Below, in pieces: positions 15,656-24,239 of a stretch of DNA of 64,000 bases. The first letter of the stretch is position 1. Every line of letters begins with the position of its first letter. The translations under genes were made by a program, and so were the position numbers. The DNA is from DASQLQ01 sp035629935 (GTDB lineage Bacteria > Actinomycetota > CADDZG01 > WHSQ01). The notes below the pieces were generated by a model, which worked only from the letters and a program-made list of their open reading frames with translations, was not told the origin of the DNA and ran no database searches. Where the stretch lies: assembly GCA_035629935.1 (NCBI GenBank), contig DASQLQ010000193.1:1-64000 (forward strand). The letters run 5' to 3'.

Positions 15656-16129
15656 ATGACGGAAGAGAAGAAGGTTCCGCTGAGCCAGGATGCCTACGAG
15701 CGTCTCAAGGAGAGGCTCGAGTTCCTCGAGGGTGAGGATCGGCAGCGCATCATCAATGACATCGCCGTTGCCCGAGCCCATGGTGACCTCAGTGAGAACG
15801 CCGAGTACCACGCGGCCAAGGACGAACAAGGTCAGAAAGAGGCCGAGGTTCGCAAGATCCGTCAGATGATCGAGAACGCCGAGATCATCAGCGGCGACAC
15901 GGATTCGACGATCAAGCCCGGCAAGATCATCACGATCCGGCACGAGGGAGAAGAGCCCGAGACCTACCTCCTCGGTCTGCGAGAGGAGAAAGGCGGCGAG
16001 TACGACGTTCTGACGCCCGACTCGCCTTTGGGCCGCGCTCTCGTCGGACACAGCGCAGGTGAGACCGTGGTGGCTAAGGTGCCGGCGGGCGAGCTAAAGA
16101 TCGAAGTCGTCGAGGTCCGGGCTCTCTAG
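15656..16129 (+). CDS. greA: Transcription elongation factor GreA
   Basis: The product is 157 aa, standard length. It enters the RNA polymerase secondary channel and stimulates cleavage of backtracked RNA. The N-terminal coiled coil carries the conserved tip GDLSENAEYHAAKDEQ, whose acidic residues coordinate the cleavage magnesium. The C-terminal FKBP-like domain includes ISPDSPLGRAL-type sequence (TPDSPLGRALVGHSAGE). The start is the ATG at 15656, 25 bases from the divergent SDR start. The 3' end overlaps the convergent amidohydrolase gene by four bases. Confidence 0.97.
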   Translation: MTEEKKVPLSQDAYERLKERLEFLEGEDRQRIINDIAVARAHGDLSENAEYHAAKDEQGQKEAEVRKIRQMIENAEIISGDTDSTIKPGKIITIRHEGEEPETYLLGLREEKGGEYDVLTPDSPLGRALVGHSAGETVVAKVPAGELKIEVVEVRAL

Positions 16130-17193
16130 CTCGGCTTCCGGTGAACGACGCCGGCGCGCATCACAAAACGAACATCGGCCAGCGCTCGAGCGTCCTGCAA
16201 CGGGTTGCCGTTCACCCCGACGATGTCGGCCTGCATCCCGGCTTCCAGAACGCCAACATCCGTTAAGCCGAGTTCCCTGGCCGAGTTCACGGTTGCGGAT
16301 GCAACGATCGATCCTCCGTCCATCCCCGCAGCCGTCATGTCCGCGATCTCCGGTGCATCGATGCCGGGTAGCGGTCCTTCGTTGCCTAGATCGGTCCCGT
16401 AGATACAGGAACCGCCTGCGGCGATGAAACGTTGGAGGTTGTCTATAGCGAATGGTTTGACCCTCGTCTCCTGGACCGACAGGGTCGGAACGCATCTCAC
16501 GCCGTTCTCCACCATCCGAGACAAGGTTTCGTCCGGGATCCTTTCGGGGCTCATCAACATGTGGGCGAGCTCGTCGATGCCGGCGTCCAGAGCCTTGTGA
16601 AGCTCTTCCAGGCCGTAGATATGACCCGTTACCTGAAGATGGCTCTCGTGCGCGGCTTCGCAGATAGCGGCCAGCGTGGAGGCGTCGAGCACCGGCCCTG
16701 CGGCGGCGTTCAGTGCGATCTTGACGACGGCCGCTCCCTCCGCTGCGCGCTCTGCGACCGCAGCTCGGGCCTCCTCGACGCCGCCGACGATCCGGCCGGT
16801 TCCCGGCGGCGCCCATGCGGCACGGGTGGGGTATCCATCGGCGCACGTCAGCATGGGCCCGGCCGCCAAGATGCGGGGGCCGGGCCATAGGGGATCCTCA
16901 GATCGGGTCACGAGCGGATAGATGTCGATGGGAGGCCAACCCAGATCACGGGCGGTGGTCACACCACCCGCCAGGACGTCCTTCGGCGGGAAGAGCCCGA
17001 TGTGGACGTGGGCATCGATGAACCCCGGGATCAAGGTCAGAGACCCGAGATCGATGTCCGTCGGACTCTTCTCGGTGCGACGGCGCACCTCGCGGATGAT
17101 TCCGGACTCGACCACGATCTCTGCCGGTCGAACCTCTTCCAAGGCGCTACCGGAGAGACAAGCAGCTGAGCGAAGGATCGTCTGTGGACTCAT
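16126..17193 (-). CDS. Amidohydrolase family protein (imidazolonepropionase-like)
   Basis: Metal-dependent hydrolase of 355 aa with a TIM-barrel fold. Metal ligands are visible in order: DAHVHIG (HxH, residues ~60-63), the lysine of VVKIALN, the histidine of VTGHIYG, the histidine of DELAHML and the aspartate of YGTDLG. The C-terminal strand region GVLEAGMQADIVGVNGNPL is typical of the imidazolonepropionase/prolidase-like group. Substrate unknown; no histidine-degradation genes are adjacent, so HutI is unlikely. No signal peptide. Confidence 0.88.
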   Translation of the reverse strand: MSPQTILRSAACLSGSALEEVRPAEIVVESGIIREVRRRTEKSPTDIDLGSLTLIPGFIDAHVHIGLFPPKDVLAGGVTTARDLGWPPIDIYPLVTRSEDPLWPGPRILAAGPMLTCADGYPTRAAWAPPGTGRIVGGVEEARAAVAERAAEGAAVVKIALNAAAGPVLDASTLAAICEAAHESHLQVTGHIYGLEELHKALDAGIDELAHMLMSPERIPDETLSRMVENGVRCVPTLSVQETRVKPFAIDNLQRFIAAGGSCIYGTDLGNEGPLPGIDAPEIADMTAAGMDGGSIVASATVNSARELGLTDVGVLEAGMQADIVGVNGNPLQDARALADVRFVMRAGVVHRKPS

Positions 17194-17230
17194 CCCGACT
17201 AGTAAAAACCGTTGGTTTCGCCTTATCCGG

Positions 17231-17236
17231 TAACGT
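17231..17236 (+). promoter_or_regulatory. -10 element (TAACGT), leaderless arrangement
   Basis: TAACGT is seven bases before the ATG at 17244, with no ribosome-binding site between. It helps confirm that the small downstream gene is real. Confidence 0.45.
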
Positions 17237-17243
17237 TAAGAAC

Positions 17244-17579
17244 ATGGAACAGAGCGATGTCATCTGGGAAGGCAAGATCGGCACGACCCCGCTCAGGGTC
17301 GGCGTGCCCCATTCAGAGATGATCATCGCCGAGTGGGATTCTCCTCGGGGGCCGCGACACAAGGTGTCCGACTCGATCGAGGAATTCGAACGTGCCGTCC
17401 TTTTCCAGTTGCTGCTCGAGGCGGGGACCGGTGAGGATCCCGCCACACAGGATGTGCTCGGAGCGATCCAGATCGCTCAAGCTGAGCGCCCAAAGCCGGT
17501 CGCTCAGCAGCCCCGTCGACGGAAGAACCCCAAGGCGCGCCAGCACCGTCGCTCGCGCAGGCCGCCCCGCCGCCGCTAG
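17244..17579 (+). CDS. Small protein with basic tail, unknown function
   Basis: The product is 111 aa. Residues 1-60 form a compact globular-looking segment with HSEMIIAEWDSPRGP and an acidic helix. From residue 82 the sequence is almost all arginine, lysine, proline and glutamine (PRRRKNPKARQHRR), which suggests nucleic-acid binding or a disordered anchor. The chosen ATG at 17244 is 60 bases inside a longer open frame. It has a -10 element at leaderless distance. It sits five bases before the GMC oxidoreductase gene and may be co-transcribed with it. Confidence 0.65.
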   Translation: MEQSDVIWEGKIGTTPLRVGVPHSEMIIAEWDSPRGPRHKVSDSIEEFERAVLFQLLLEAGTGEDPATQDVLGAIQIAQAERPKPVAQQPRRRKNPKARQHRRSRRPPRRR

Positions 17580-17584
17580 CTCAG

Positions 17585-19510
17585 ATGGCTCGGCCGATCG
17601 ATAAACGGCGCCCGGTAGAACCTCCTTACAGTGTGCTCACCGCGCTCGCGCGCGGGGTGTTGGGCAAGGGATACATCCCCGAAGTGCCCAAACGCATGTG
17701 GGACCTCATCTCGAACGCAGCTTCGGATGCCGATCAGAAGCAACTCCTCGGTTTGCTCCGACTCCTCGACACGAAGGCCGGAGCCCTCCTGTTCACGGGG
17801 CGTCCGACGCCGGTTTCGTGGTTGTCGCCGCGCGAGGCCGAAGCTCTGGTTCAACGGTGGAAGGCCAGCAGCATCAAGCTCCATCGCGTGCTTGCGGGGT
17901 TGGCGATATCAGCATCCACGACATCTCTCTACGCGCACCCCGGCCCAGATTGGACAACGATGGGTTACGCGGGGCCCCTCGGTGATGCACCGAGCGGACC
18001 CAAGCCGCTCGATCCCATAACGATCGAGACAGACGAAGTCGTGAACTGCGACGTTGTGGTGGTTGGGTCGGGGGCCGGAGGCGGTTGCGTGGCTGCAGGC
18101 CTGGCGGCCTCGGGATATTCGGTGGTCATACTCGAGAAGGGTGGCTATTTCGCCGAGCCGGACTTCCATCACAACGAGTCGCAAGCGATGCGCGAGTTGT
18201 ACCTGTACGCCTCGACACTCACTTCATCAGACCTGAGGGTTCGGATCATCGCTGGGTCGGCCGTCGGCGGGGGCACCCTCGTGAATTACGCGACCGCGTT
18301 CAGGACACCCGACCACGTGCTCAAAGAATGGGCACGCGTTTCCGGCATCGACGCCTTCATCTCCGGCGAGATCGACGAATCGCTCGACGTGGTTTGCAAA
18401 CGAGTGAACGTGACGTTTGACGAGAGCGAGCCGGGGCGGCGCGACTCCTTGATGGAGGAGGGCTGTCAGAAACTCGGATGGCATGTCGCTCCGTTGCCGC
18501 GAGCGGTTCGAGATTGCGGTCAGGACGCGGGCTGTGGGTATTGCGGCATGGGCTGCCGCCGGGGTGCCAAGCAAGGAACCATGAAGACATTCCTCGAGGA
18601 TGCCGTGAAGTCGGGGGCGCGCATCTTCACCGGCGCCGACGTTGAGCGAGTCACGATCAAGGATGGTGTTGCTCGCGGCGTGAGTGCTCGGGTCGGAGAT
18701 CACCGATTGACGGTGAACGCCCGGGCCGTCGTGTCCGCGGCCGGGTCGATCGAAACCCCGGCGTTGCTGTTGCGTTCAGGTCTGAAGGGCGAGGTCGGCA
18801 AGAACCTCAGGTTGCATCCGGGACTCGCGTCGTGGGGGTTCTTCGACGAAGACGTACGGATCTGGGAAGGCACCACTCAGGCCCGGTACTGCGCCGAGTT
18901 CGCGGAGTGGGACGGCGGCTATGGCCCTATCTTCGAAACCGTCCCGATCCATCCCGGCGCGGGCGGATCGGCGTTCCCCTGGTTGTCGGCCGCGCAGCAT
19001 CGTGACCTCGTCGCCCGCTTCGCCAACATCTCGTTCGTCGCCGTCCTCCCTCGTGACGAGGCCGGGGGCAGGGTCAAGATCCGCCGGGACGGAAGCCCCA
19101 AGGTCGACTACAAGATCACACCGGGGGATGACCGGCGCATCACGGAAGGTGCGATCCGTGCCGGACGAGTGCTCGAAGCAGCCGGCGCAACCAAGATCCA
19201 CTCGCCGCATCCGCTCCCGATCGAGTACACACCGGGTCCTGGGGCGCACGAGAAGTGGGCCGAGGAGGTGCGGGCGAGAGGCGTTGCAGGTCAAGCCAAC
19301 ATGTTCTCGTATCACCAGATGGGCTCTTGTCGGATGGGCACCGACCCGAAGAAGTCCGCTATCGACGCGAGCAATCAAACGCATGAGGTCAAGAATCTCT
19401 TCGTGACGGACGCATCGACCTTCCCCACCGCGTCGGGGGTCAATCCGATGGTGTCGATCTACGGGATCGCTCATCGGGCCGCGAAGAAGATCGCCGAACA
19501 CCTAGGCTGA
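17585..19510 (+). CDS. GMC-family FAD-dependent oxidoreductase (long-chain alcohol oxidase-like)
   Basis: The product is 641 aa. It has an N-terminal helical extension of about 150 residues before the FAD motif VVVGSGAGGGCVAAGLA, then ILEKGG, IAGSAVGGGTLVNYA, a cysteine-rich CGYCGMGCRRGAKQ, and the C-terminal YHQMGSCRMGTDP and VTDASTFPTASGVNPMVSI, which carries the usual GMC active-site asparagine. The long N-terminal region and the cysteine motif resemble fatty-alcohol oxidases of eukaryotes and their bacterial relatives rather than choline dehydrogenase. Substrate inferred only. It starts five bases after the small basic protein gene. Confidence 0.88.
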   Translation: MARPIDKRRPVEPPYSVLTALARGVLGKGYIPEVPKRMWDLISNAASDADQKQLLGLLRLLDTKAGALLFTGRPTPVSWLSPREAEALVQRWKASSIKLHRVLAGLAISASTTSLYAHPGPDWTTMGYAGPLGDAPSGPKPLDPITIETDEVVNCDVVVVGSGAGGGCVAAGLAASGYSVVILEKGGYFAEPDFHHNESQAMRELYLYASTLTSSDLRVRIIAGSAVGGGTLVNYATAFRTPDHVLKEWARVSGIDAFISGEIDESLDVVCKRVNVTFDESEPGRRDSLMEEGCQKLGWHVAPLPRAVRDCGQDAGCGYCGMGCRRGAKQGTMKTFLEDAVKSGARIFTGADVERVTIKDGVARGVSARVGDHRLTVNARAVVSAAGSIETPALLLRSGLKGEVGKNLRLHPGLASWGFFDEDVRIWEGTTQARYCAEFAEWDGGYGPIFETVPIHPGAGGSAFPWLSAAQHRDLVARFANISFVAVLPRDEAGGRVKIRRDGSPKVDYKITPGDDRRITEGAIRAGRVLEAAGATKIHSPHPLPIEYTPGPGAHEKWAEEVRARGVAGQANMFSYHQMGSCRMGTDPKKSAIDASNQTHEVKNLFVTDASTFPTASGVNPMVSIYGIAHRAAKKIAEHLG

Positions 19511-19551
19511 TCCTGGATCCTTCTCTCGTAGAGCTGGTCGAAGCGGCCGAC

Positions 19552-20511
19552 ATGAACGGCCTGTTGCGCGCTATCGACGGGCTGTGCTCCGCGCGCGATT
19601 GGGACGGACTCGAGGATCTGGCCGATCTTTGCCTGCAGGCCGTCGAGCGAGGCAAGCAGCTGTGGCCGATCGCAGCGCACATCGATTACCGACTCGCTCT
19701 GGAGGCCCCGGGTGACTACGCGGCCTCCGTGCTCGATTCCGATGCCGGCAGATTCGCTCTCGGCCCCCTCACCGAGGTCGCGGCGTCGACACATAGATGG
19801 GACGAGCTGGCTCCCTACATCGAGGTGCCGCAGGCCGCGGCGTACGTCGCGCAGGAGCGCGTGTTGCGGGGTGAGGACCTGTCGGACGATCGGGCGATCC
19901 AAGCGGACACCCTCGATCTGCCTCTGAAGCTGTGCGACTTCGAGCCGACCTATGCGCTCGCCACCTTCTCCGCACGAACGGTCGAAGTGGCCGAACCGTG
20001 GACCCCGCGTGCGCCGGTCGTGTCGGTCGATGTTCGCCCTGCCCCCGAGGTGCGCGCGGCAGCGATCACGGAGGTGTTGCTCGACTTGGTGCAACCATGG
20101 ACCGCCGAGTCCAACGGAGCGGCACGAGCCGTCGTGGTCGAGGACGATGCGATTGCTGCAGCGTCAACCTTGTCCGGTCCGAGCGCTCTCCACATGCAGT
20201 CCTTGGAGGCGGAGGAGGCCCTCCAGCGGATCGCGTGGGCCGCTGCGAGCGGAGGCGCTCACGGGCGACGGCGCGGAGCCGCGTTCGGTCGGTTTATGGC
20301 TTTCTATACGACGGCAGCTCTGGCCGGGTTGCAATGGCCCGTCGCGCCGGACCGGATCGGCCATACGGCCGGATCCCTCGACTGGTACCGGTGGGACGAG
20401 GGTGAGCCGGAAGAAGGTTGGGTGTTCCGTCTGGCGGTCGAGGATCGCGCCGCGGGGTGGGCCGCCGCCATCGGGGCGACCGACGTGAAGTCACCGGAAG
20501 AGGACGGATAA
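19552..20511 (+). CDS. Unrecognised protein
   Basis: The product is 319 aa. Residues 1-120 are alpha-helical and repeat-like (DWDGLEDLADLCLQAVERG; WPIAAHIDYRLALEAPGDYAA), as in helical-repeat scaffolds. The middle has VVSVDVRPAPEVRAAAITEVL. Near residues 220-250 it has RIAWAAASGGAHGRRRGAAFGRF. No catalytic signature, signal peptide or membrane helix is visible. The ATG at 19552 is 42 bases after the GMC stop on the same strand, so co-transcription is likely. The frame is open further upstream without a standard start. Confidence 0.72.
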   Translation: MNGLLRAIDGLCSARDWDGLEDLADLCLQAVERGKQLWPIAAHIDYRLALEAPGDYAASVLDSDAGRFALGPLTEVAASTHRWDELAPYIEVPQAAAYVAQERVLRGEDLSDDRAIQADTLDLPLKLCDFEPTYALATFSARTVEVAEPWTPRAPVVSVDVRPAPEVRAAAITEVLLDLVQPWTAESNGAARAVVVEDDAIAAASTLSGPSALHMQSLEAEEALQRIAWAAASGGAHGRRRGAAFGRFMAFYTTAALAGLQWPVAPDRIGHTAGSLDWYRWDEGEPEEGWVFRLAVEDRAAGWAAAIGATDVKSPEEDG

Positions 20512-20520
20512 AGCAGGTTT

Positions 20521-20551
20521 TCACGTTTCTCTCATCTTCATAGGGGATGAT
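20521..20551 (+). promoter_or_regulatory. Promoter with 11-bp direct repeat operator (copy 1), before the first hybrid kinase
   Basis: TCACG at 20521-20525 and TCATC at 20532-20536 are 11 bp apart. A GATGAT -10-like hexamer follows at 20546-20551. The spacing is identical to the boxes at 25473 and 29486. The layout matches PhoB/OmpR-type boxes that overlap the -35 region. Confidence 0.55.
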
Positions 20552-20600
20552 TCAGCCGTAAGGAAGAAATTGCCTGACCCTCACAACAGAGGAGGCGGCG

Positions 20601-23072
20601 GTGGCTCGGGCATCCAGAGACAACCTGCGACTGCTATTGCCGACCGGGGGAACCCTCCCGGCTAAGGCTTGGGAGAGCCGTCACCGGGCGATCCTCGCGA
20701 TCCTGTGGGCTCACGTTCCCGGGTTGGTGCTGTTCGGTCTGGCGAGCGGCGTGGGCGCACTCCATGCCATCGCAGAGCCGGCGATGATTGCAGCAGCCGC
20801 GGGGCTGGCGTCCCTTCCTTTCCCCAGTCGTCGCCTGCGTGCTGCGCTGGCGACTTTCGGTCTCGTCACGTCCTCTGCTCTACTCGTTCACTTCTCTGGT
20901 GGAGTCATCGAATTCCACTTTCACTTTTTCGTCGTGGTCGCGATCGTCACGCTCTATCAAGATTGGACCCCTTTCTTGCTTGCGATCGCTTACGTGTTGC
21001 TCCACCACGGGATCCTCGGGGGTCTGTATCCCCACGATGTGTTTAACCATCCTGCTGCGTTGACCCATCCGTGGCGATGGGCAGCGTTGCACGCCCTGTT
21101 CATCGCCGGCGAGAGCGTGGCTCTGCTTGCGGCATGGCGCTACGCGGAACAAGGGCAGCAGGAAACACTTAGATCCATCCATCGCTTGAACCAGGCACAA
21201 GACGTCGCTCGGATCGCCACCTGGACCTGGGACCCCCGAACCGATTCTGTGGAGGTAAGAGACGACATAGATCACCTCGCCTGGCGGAAGAGCGGTATGG
21301 AGCCCCCCGCAACGCTCGAAGAGTGGCTAGGCCGGATCCATCCCGACGATCGCCCGGGGATGCGCGAGGCCCTCGAACAGGCGGCGAAGACTCACTCAGC
21401 AGTTTCCTTCGACACGCACCGCGATCTACCCGACGGCAGTCAACGTTTCTTCACCCACGTTGCCGAGTCGACGATGGACTCAACCAACCGCAAGCTCTGC
21501 GTCGTAGGAGCGAGCCGCGATGTGACTGAGGAGAAGCGTCTCTACGCTCAGCTTCTGCAGGGTCAGAAGATGGACGCGATCGGTCGTCTTGCGGGTGGGA
21601 TCGCGCACGACTTCAACAACCTCTTGGCCGTCGTCATCAACTACGCGCGCTTCCTCGTAGACGAGCTGGATGAAGGTGACGCTCGTCGCGCTGATGCCCT
21701 CGAGATCCTGAAGGCAGGAGAACGCGGAGCAACGCTTACACGGCAGCTGCTCACGTTCTCCCGCAAGGAGATCATCCAACCCCAGGTTGTCGACTTGAAT
21801 GAAGTGGTGCTGAGTTTGGAGAAGATGTTGCGTCGAACGCTCAGTGAGTCGATCAAGTTGGTGACCAAGACCGCCCCCGACCTTCCGAGCACCAAGATCG
21901 ACCTAGGACAGATCGAACAGGTCTTACTGAACCTGGCCGTGAATTCGCGGGATGCCATGCCAAGGGGCGGCATGCTGTCCATTGAGTCCTATGGGCGATT
22001 CGTGGATGAGGAGATGGCGCTACAGCACCCCGGTCTGAAGCCCGGTGAATACGTTTGCTTGGCGGTCAGCGATACGGGGGCCGGGATGTCCGACGAGATC
22101 AAAGCGCGCGTGTTCGAACCGTTCTTTACGACGAAGCCCAAGGAGAAGGGCACGGGACTCGGCTTGTCTAGCGTCTACGGCATCATGAAACAGAACAACG
22201 GATACGTTTCCGTCTATTCGGAGCCCGGTGTCGGTACGACCTTCCGGCTCTACTTCCCGCCGGCAGGAGAACGCGCTCTGCCGCTCACCACCGAAGCCAA
22301 GCCCGAACAGACGCGCGGCCATGGGGAGAAAGTCCTCGTCGTCGAAGACGAACCAGCAGTACTGGAACTGGTCGGGCGGATCCTCGGTCGAAACGGTTAC
22401 GCGGTCATCTCGGCGACGACGGGCCAGGCAGGACTAGAGTTGATCCAACAGGAACAGGGTGTCGATCTGCTGTTGACCGACGTGATCCTTCCGCAGATCT
22501 CGGGCAAGGAGCTGTCGCGAAGGAGCGGTCTTCCGACGATCTTCATGTCTGGCTACACCGACGAGATAGTCGCCGAACAAGGGATACTGGGCCAAGGCGA
22601 GCGTTTGATCCAGAAACCATTCGATCCCGCTTCGCTATTGCGCATCGTCCGAAGCGCGCTCGACGATGCATCCGAGGCGCCGGGTCGAGCTCCAGCAGAT
22701 CAGATCAAGCGAGCTCTTCATGTGTTGGTGATCGAGGACGACCCCCAGATCAAAGATCTGTTGCGTCAGACGTTGGGCTCCGACGAATCCGTCGCCCGGA
22801 TCAGCGAAGCAGGCACGACGATCGAAGCGTTGGCACTCTGCCGGTCGGAGGGACCCGACGTGATCGTCGCCGATTCGGTCGTACAGGGCCCGGAGGAAAC
22901 ACCCCCGGGCCAGGCCATCAGGGCGGAATTCCCCTCGGTTCCCATAATCTCTTTCTCGGGGCGGGATCAGATTCGGGCCTGGGCGGACGTCCATATCCTC
23001 AAGGATGTCCACGGCGTGGCCTCGGTTATCGAAACCGTCCGGGATATCGCCCGCGGGGCTTCCGTCCGGTAA
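20601..23072 (+). CDS. Membrane hybrid histidine kinase with two receiver domains
   Basis: The product is 823 aa from a GTG with AGAGGAGG upstream. Residues 28-180 are a multi-pass membrane module rich in histidine (H97, H106, H108, H135, H136; EFHFHFFVVV and LYQDW). A PAS domain spans about 195-310. The HisKA domain has H336 in LAGGIAHDFNNLL. HATPase motifs are NLAVNSRDAM, SDTGAGM and GTGLGLSSVYG. The first receiver has D627 (LTDVILP) and K672. The second receiver, degenerate in part, has D758 and K801. It probably autophosphorylates H336 and passes phosphate internally. The free receiver at 23118 is the nearest possible partner. Ligand unknown. Confidence 0.93.
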   Translation: MARASRDNLRLLLPTGGTLPAKAWESRHRAILAILWAHVPGLVLFGLASGVGALHAIAEPAMIAAAAGLASLPFPSRRLRAALATFGLVTSSALLVHFSGGVIEFHFHFFVVVAIVTLYQDWTPFLLAIAYVLLHHGILGGLYPHDVFNHPAALTHPWRWAALHALFIAGESVALLAAWRYAEQGQQETLRSIHRLNQAQDVARIATWTWDPRTDSVEVRDDIDHLAWRKSGMEPPATLEEWLGRIHPDDRPGMREALEQAAKTHSAVSFDTHRDLPDGSQRFFTHVAESTMDSTNRKLCVVGASRDVTEEKRLYAQLLQGQKMDAIGRLAGGIAHDFNNLLAVVINYARFLVDELDEGDARRADALEILKAGERGATLTRQLLTFSRKEIIQPQVVDLNEVVLSLEKMLRRTLSESIKLVTKTAPDLPSTKIDLGQIEQVLLNLAVNSRDAMPRGGMLSIESYGRFVDEEMALQHPGLKPGEYVCLAVSDTGAGMSDEIKARVFEPFFTTKPKEKGTGLGLSSVYGIMKQNNGYVSVYSEPGVGTTFRLYFPPAGERALPLTTEAKPEQTRGHGEKVLVVEDEPAVLELVGRILGRNGYAVISATTGQAGLELIQQEQGVDLLLTDVILPQISGKELSRRSGLPTIFMSGYTDEIVAEQGILGQGERLIQKPFDPASLLRIVRSALDDASEAPGRAPADQIKRALHVLVIEDDPQIKDLLRQTLGSDESVARISEAGTTIEALALCRSEGPDVIVADSVVQGPEETPPGQAIRAEFPSVPIISFSGRDQIRAWADVHILKDVHGVASVIETVRDIARGASVR

Positions 23073-23117
23073 TACCCTTAGCTCGATAATCCGCGTCCGA
23101 TACCGACAAGGGACTAG

Positions 23118-23474
23118 ATGGCTGGGAAAACCGCGGGCGGCAAGAAGGTGCTCATCGTCGATGACGAGCCGCAGATCCGCGACTTGATGAAGCGCTACCT
23201 CGTTAAAGCCGGTTACGAGGTAGTGGGCGAGTCGAGCGACGGCGAGGACGCCATCGGCAAGGCCTCGCGGCTCAAGCCTGACTTCGTATTGCTCGACAAC
23301 GAGATGCCGGTGCTGTCCGGGGAGGATGCTGCGGGCCGCATCCGACAGGCCGCGGGCTCTGCGCGGATCGTCGCGGTCTCTGGGTCGCTGACCTCTCGGC
23401 CCGCCTGGTCGGACGCGTTCCTGAGCAAGACCGGGCTCGCGATGGTCGGGGAGTTGCTAGACCTCGTCGAGTAG
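23118..23474 (+). CDS. Stand-alone response regulator receiver
   Basis: CheY-like single-domain regulator, 118 aa. The acidic pocket is VLIVDDEPQ (D15, D16), the phosphoacceptor is D60 in VLLDNEMP, the switch residue lies in AVSGS and the conserved lysine is K104 in LSKTG. There is no output domain. It starts 45 bases after the hybrid kinase, so it is probably in the same transcript and may act as its diffusible phosphate carrier. No strong Shine-Dalgarno is visible at the ATG. Confidence 0.92.
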   Translation: MAGKTAGGKKVLIVDDEPQIRDLMKRYLVKAGYEVVGESSDGEDAIGKASRLKPDFVLLDNEMPVLSGEDAAGRIRQAAGSARIVAVSGSLTSRPAWSDAFLSKTGLAMVGELLDLVE

Positions 23475-23487
23475 CCGGCTCCGAGCG

Positions 23488-24216
23488 TTAGCCCAGCGAC
23501 TGACCGGGCTCTAGCTCGATGATTTCGAGCCCGTCGATGTCTTTTGCTTCCTGCCGCAATTGTTCGGGGGTTCCCGTCAGCACGGGGAACGTGCCGTAGT
23601 GCATCGGGATGACGGTCTGGAGCTTAAGCATCCTGATCGCCTCAGCGGCCGAGCGAGGCCCCATCGTGAAATGGTCACCGATGCACAGCAGACCTAAGTC
23701 GGGCTCCAGCAGTTTGCCGATGAGAGCCATGTCCGCTGTAACCGCGGTGTCACCCGAGTGATAGATCTTGTAGCCGTTCTCGAACTCGACAACGAAACTA
23801 GCCGCAACGCCGGCACTTATTGCTTTGCCCCCGTCCTCGATGCTGTTCGAGTGGACCGCAGCCGTCATGTGAACGCGGCACCCTGCGATGTCCACCGTCC
23901 CGCCGATGTTCATCGGCACGAGATTGCTCTCATCGACCCCCTTAGATGTGAGCCACATGGCGGTTTCGTTGATCGCAACCGTTGGGGCACCACTCGACTT
24001 CGCCAGCTCGACGAGATCACCATCACCGATGTGGTCGCCGTGCGCATGAGTGACGAGGATGGCGTCTACATGCCCGGGATCCTTGAACTCATCGGGGCAC
24101 ACCGGGCTCGATTTCAACCACGGGTCGATGATCAGGCGCTTGTTCGATGGTGTCTCGAGGATGAAGGTCGCGTGACCGACGCAGGTGATCTTGATCCCGT
24201 TGGGTAGTTCCGCCAT
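23488..24216 (-). CDS. Metal-dependent hydrolase, MBL fold (UPF0173 family)
   Basis: The product is 242 aa. ITCVGHATFIL opens the fold. THAHGDHIGD carries the metal-binding HxHxDH motif, followed by the histidines of AAVHSN, SGDTA (aspartate) and IPMHYGTFPVLTG. These match UPF0173/UlaG-like hydrolases, whose natural substrates are mostly unknown. It converges on the receiver gene and sits 23 bases downstream of the acyl-CoA dehydrogenase gene on the same strand, so it may share its transcript. AAGGAGAG lies upstream of the ATG at 24216. Confidence 0.93.
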   Translation of the reverse strand: MAELPNGIKITCVGHATFILETPSNKRLIIDPWLKSSPVCPDEFKDPGHVDAILVTHAHGDHIGDGDLVELAKSSGAPTVAINETAMWLTSKGVDESNLVPMNIGGTVDIAGCRVHMTAAVHSNSIEDGGKAISAGVAASFVVEFENGYKIYHSGDTAVTADMALIGKLLEPDLGLLCIGDHFTMGPRSAAEAIRMLKLQTVIPMHYGTFPVLTGTPEQLRQEAKDIDGLEIIELEPGQSLG

Positions 24217-24239
24217 GCGTTATCTCTCCTTGTTCGTGC

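Noticed and set aside
17244..17579. Small basic protein as a toxin or antitoxin
   Set aside because: No partner gene of matching size and no toxin motif; neighbours are an amidohydrolase and an oxidoreductase.
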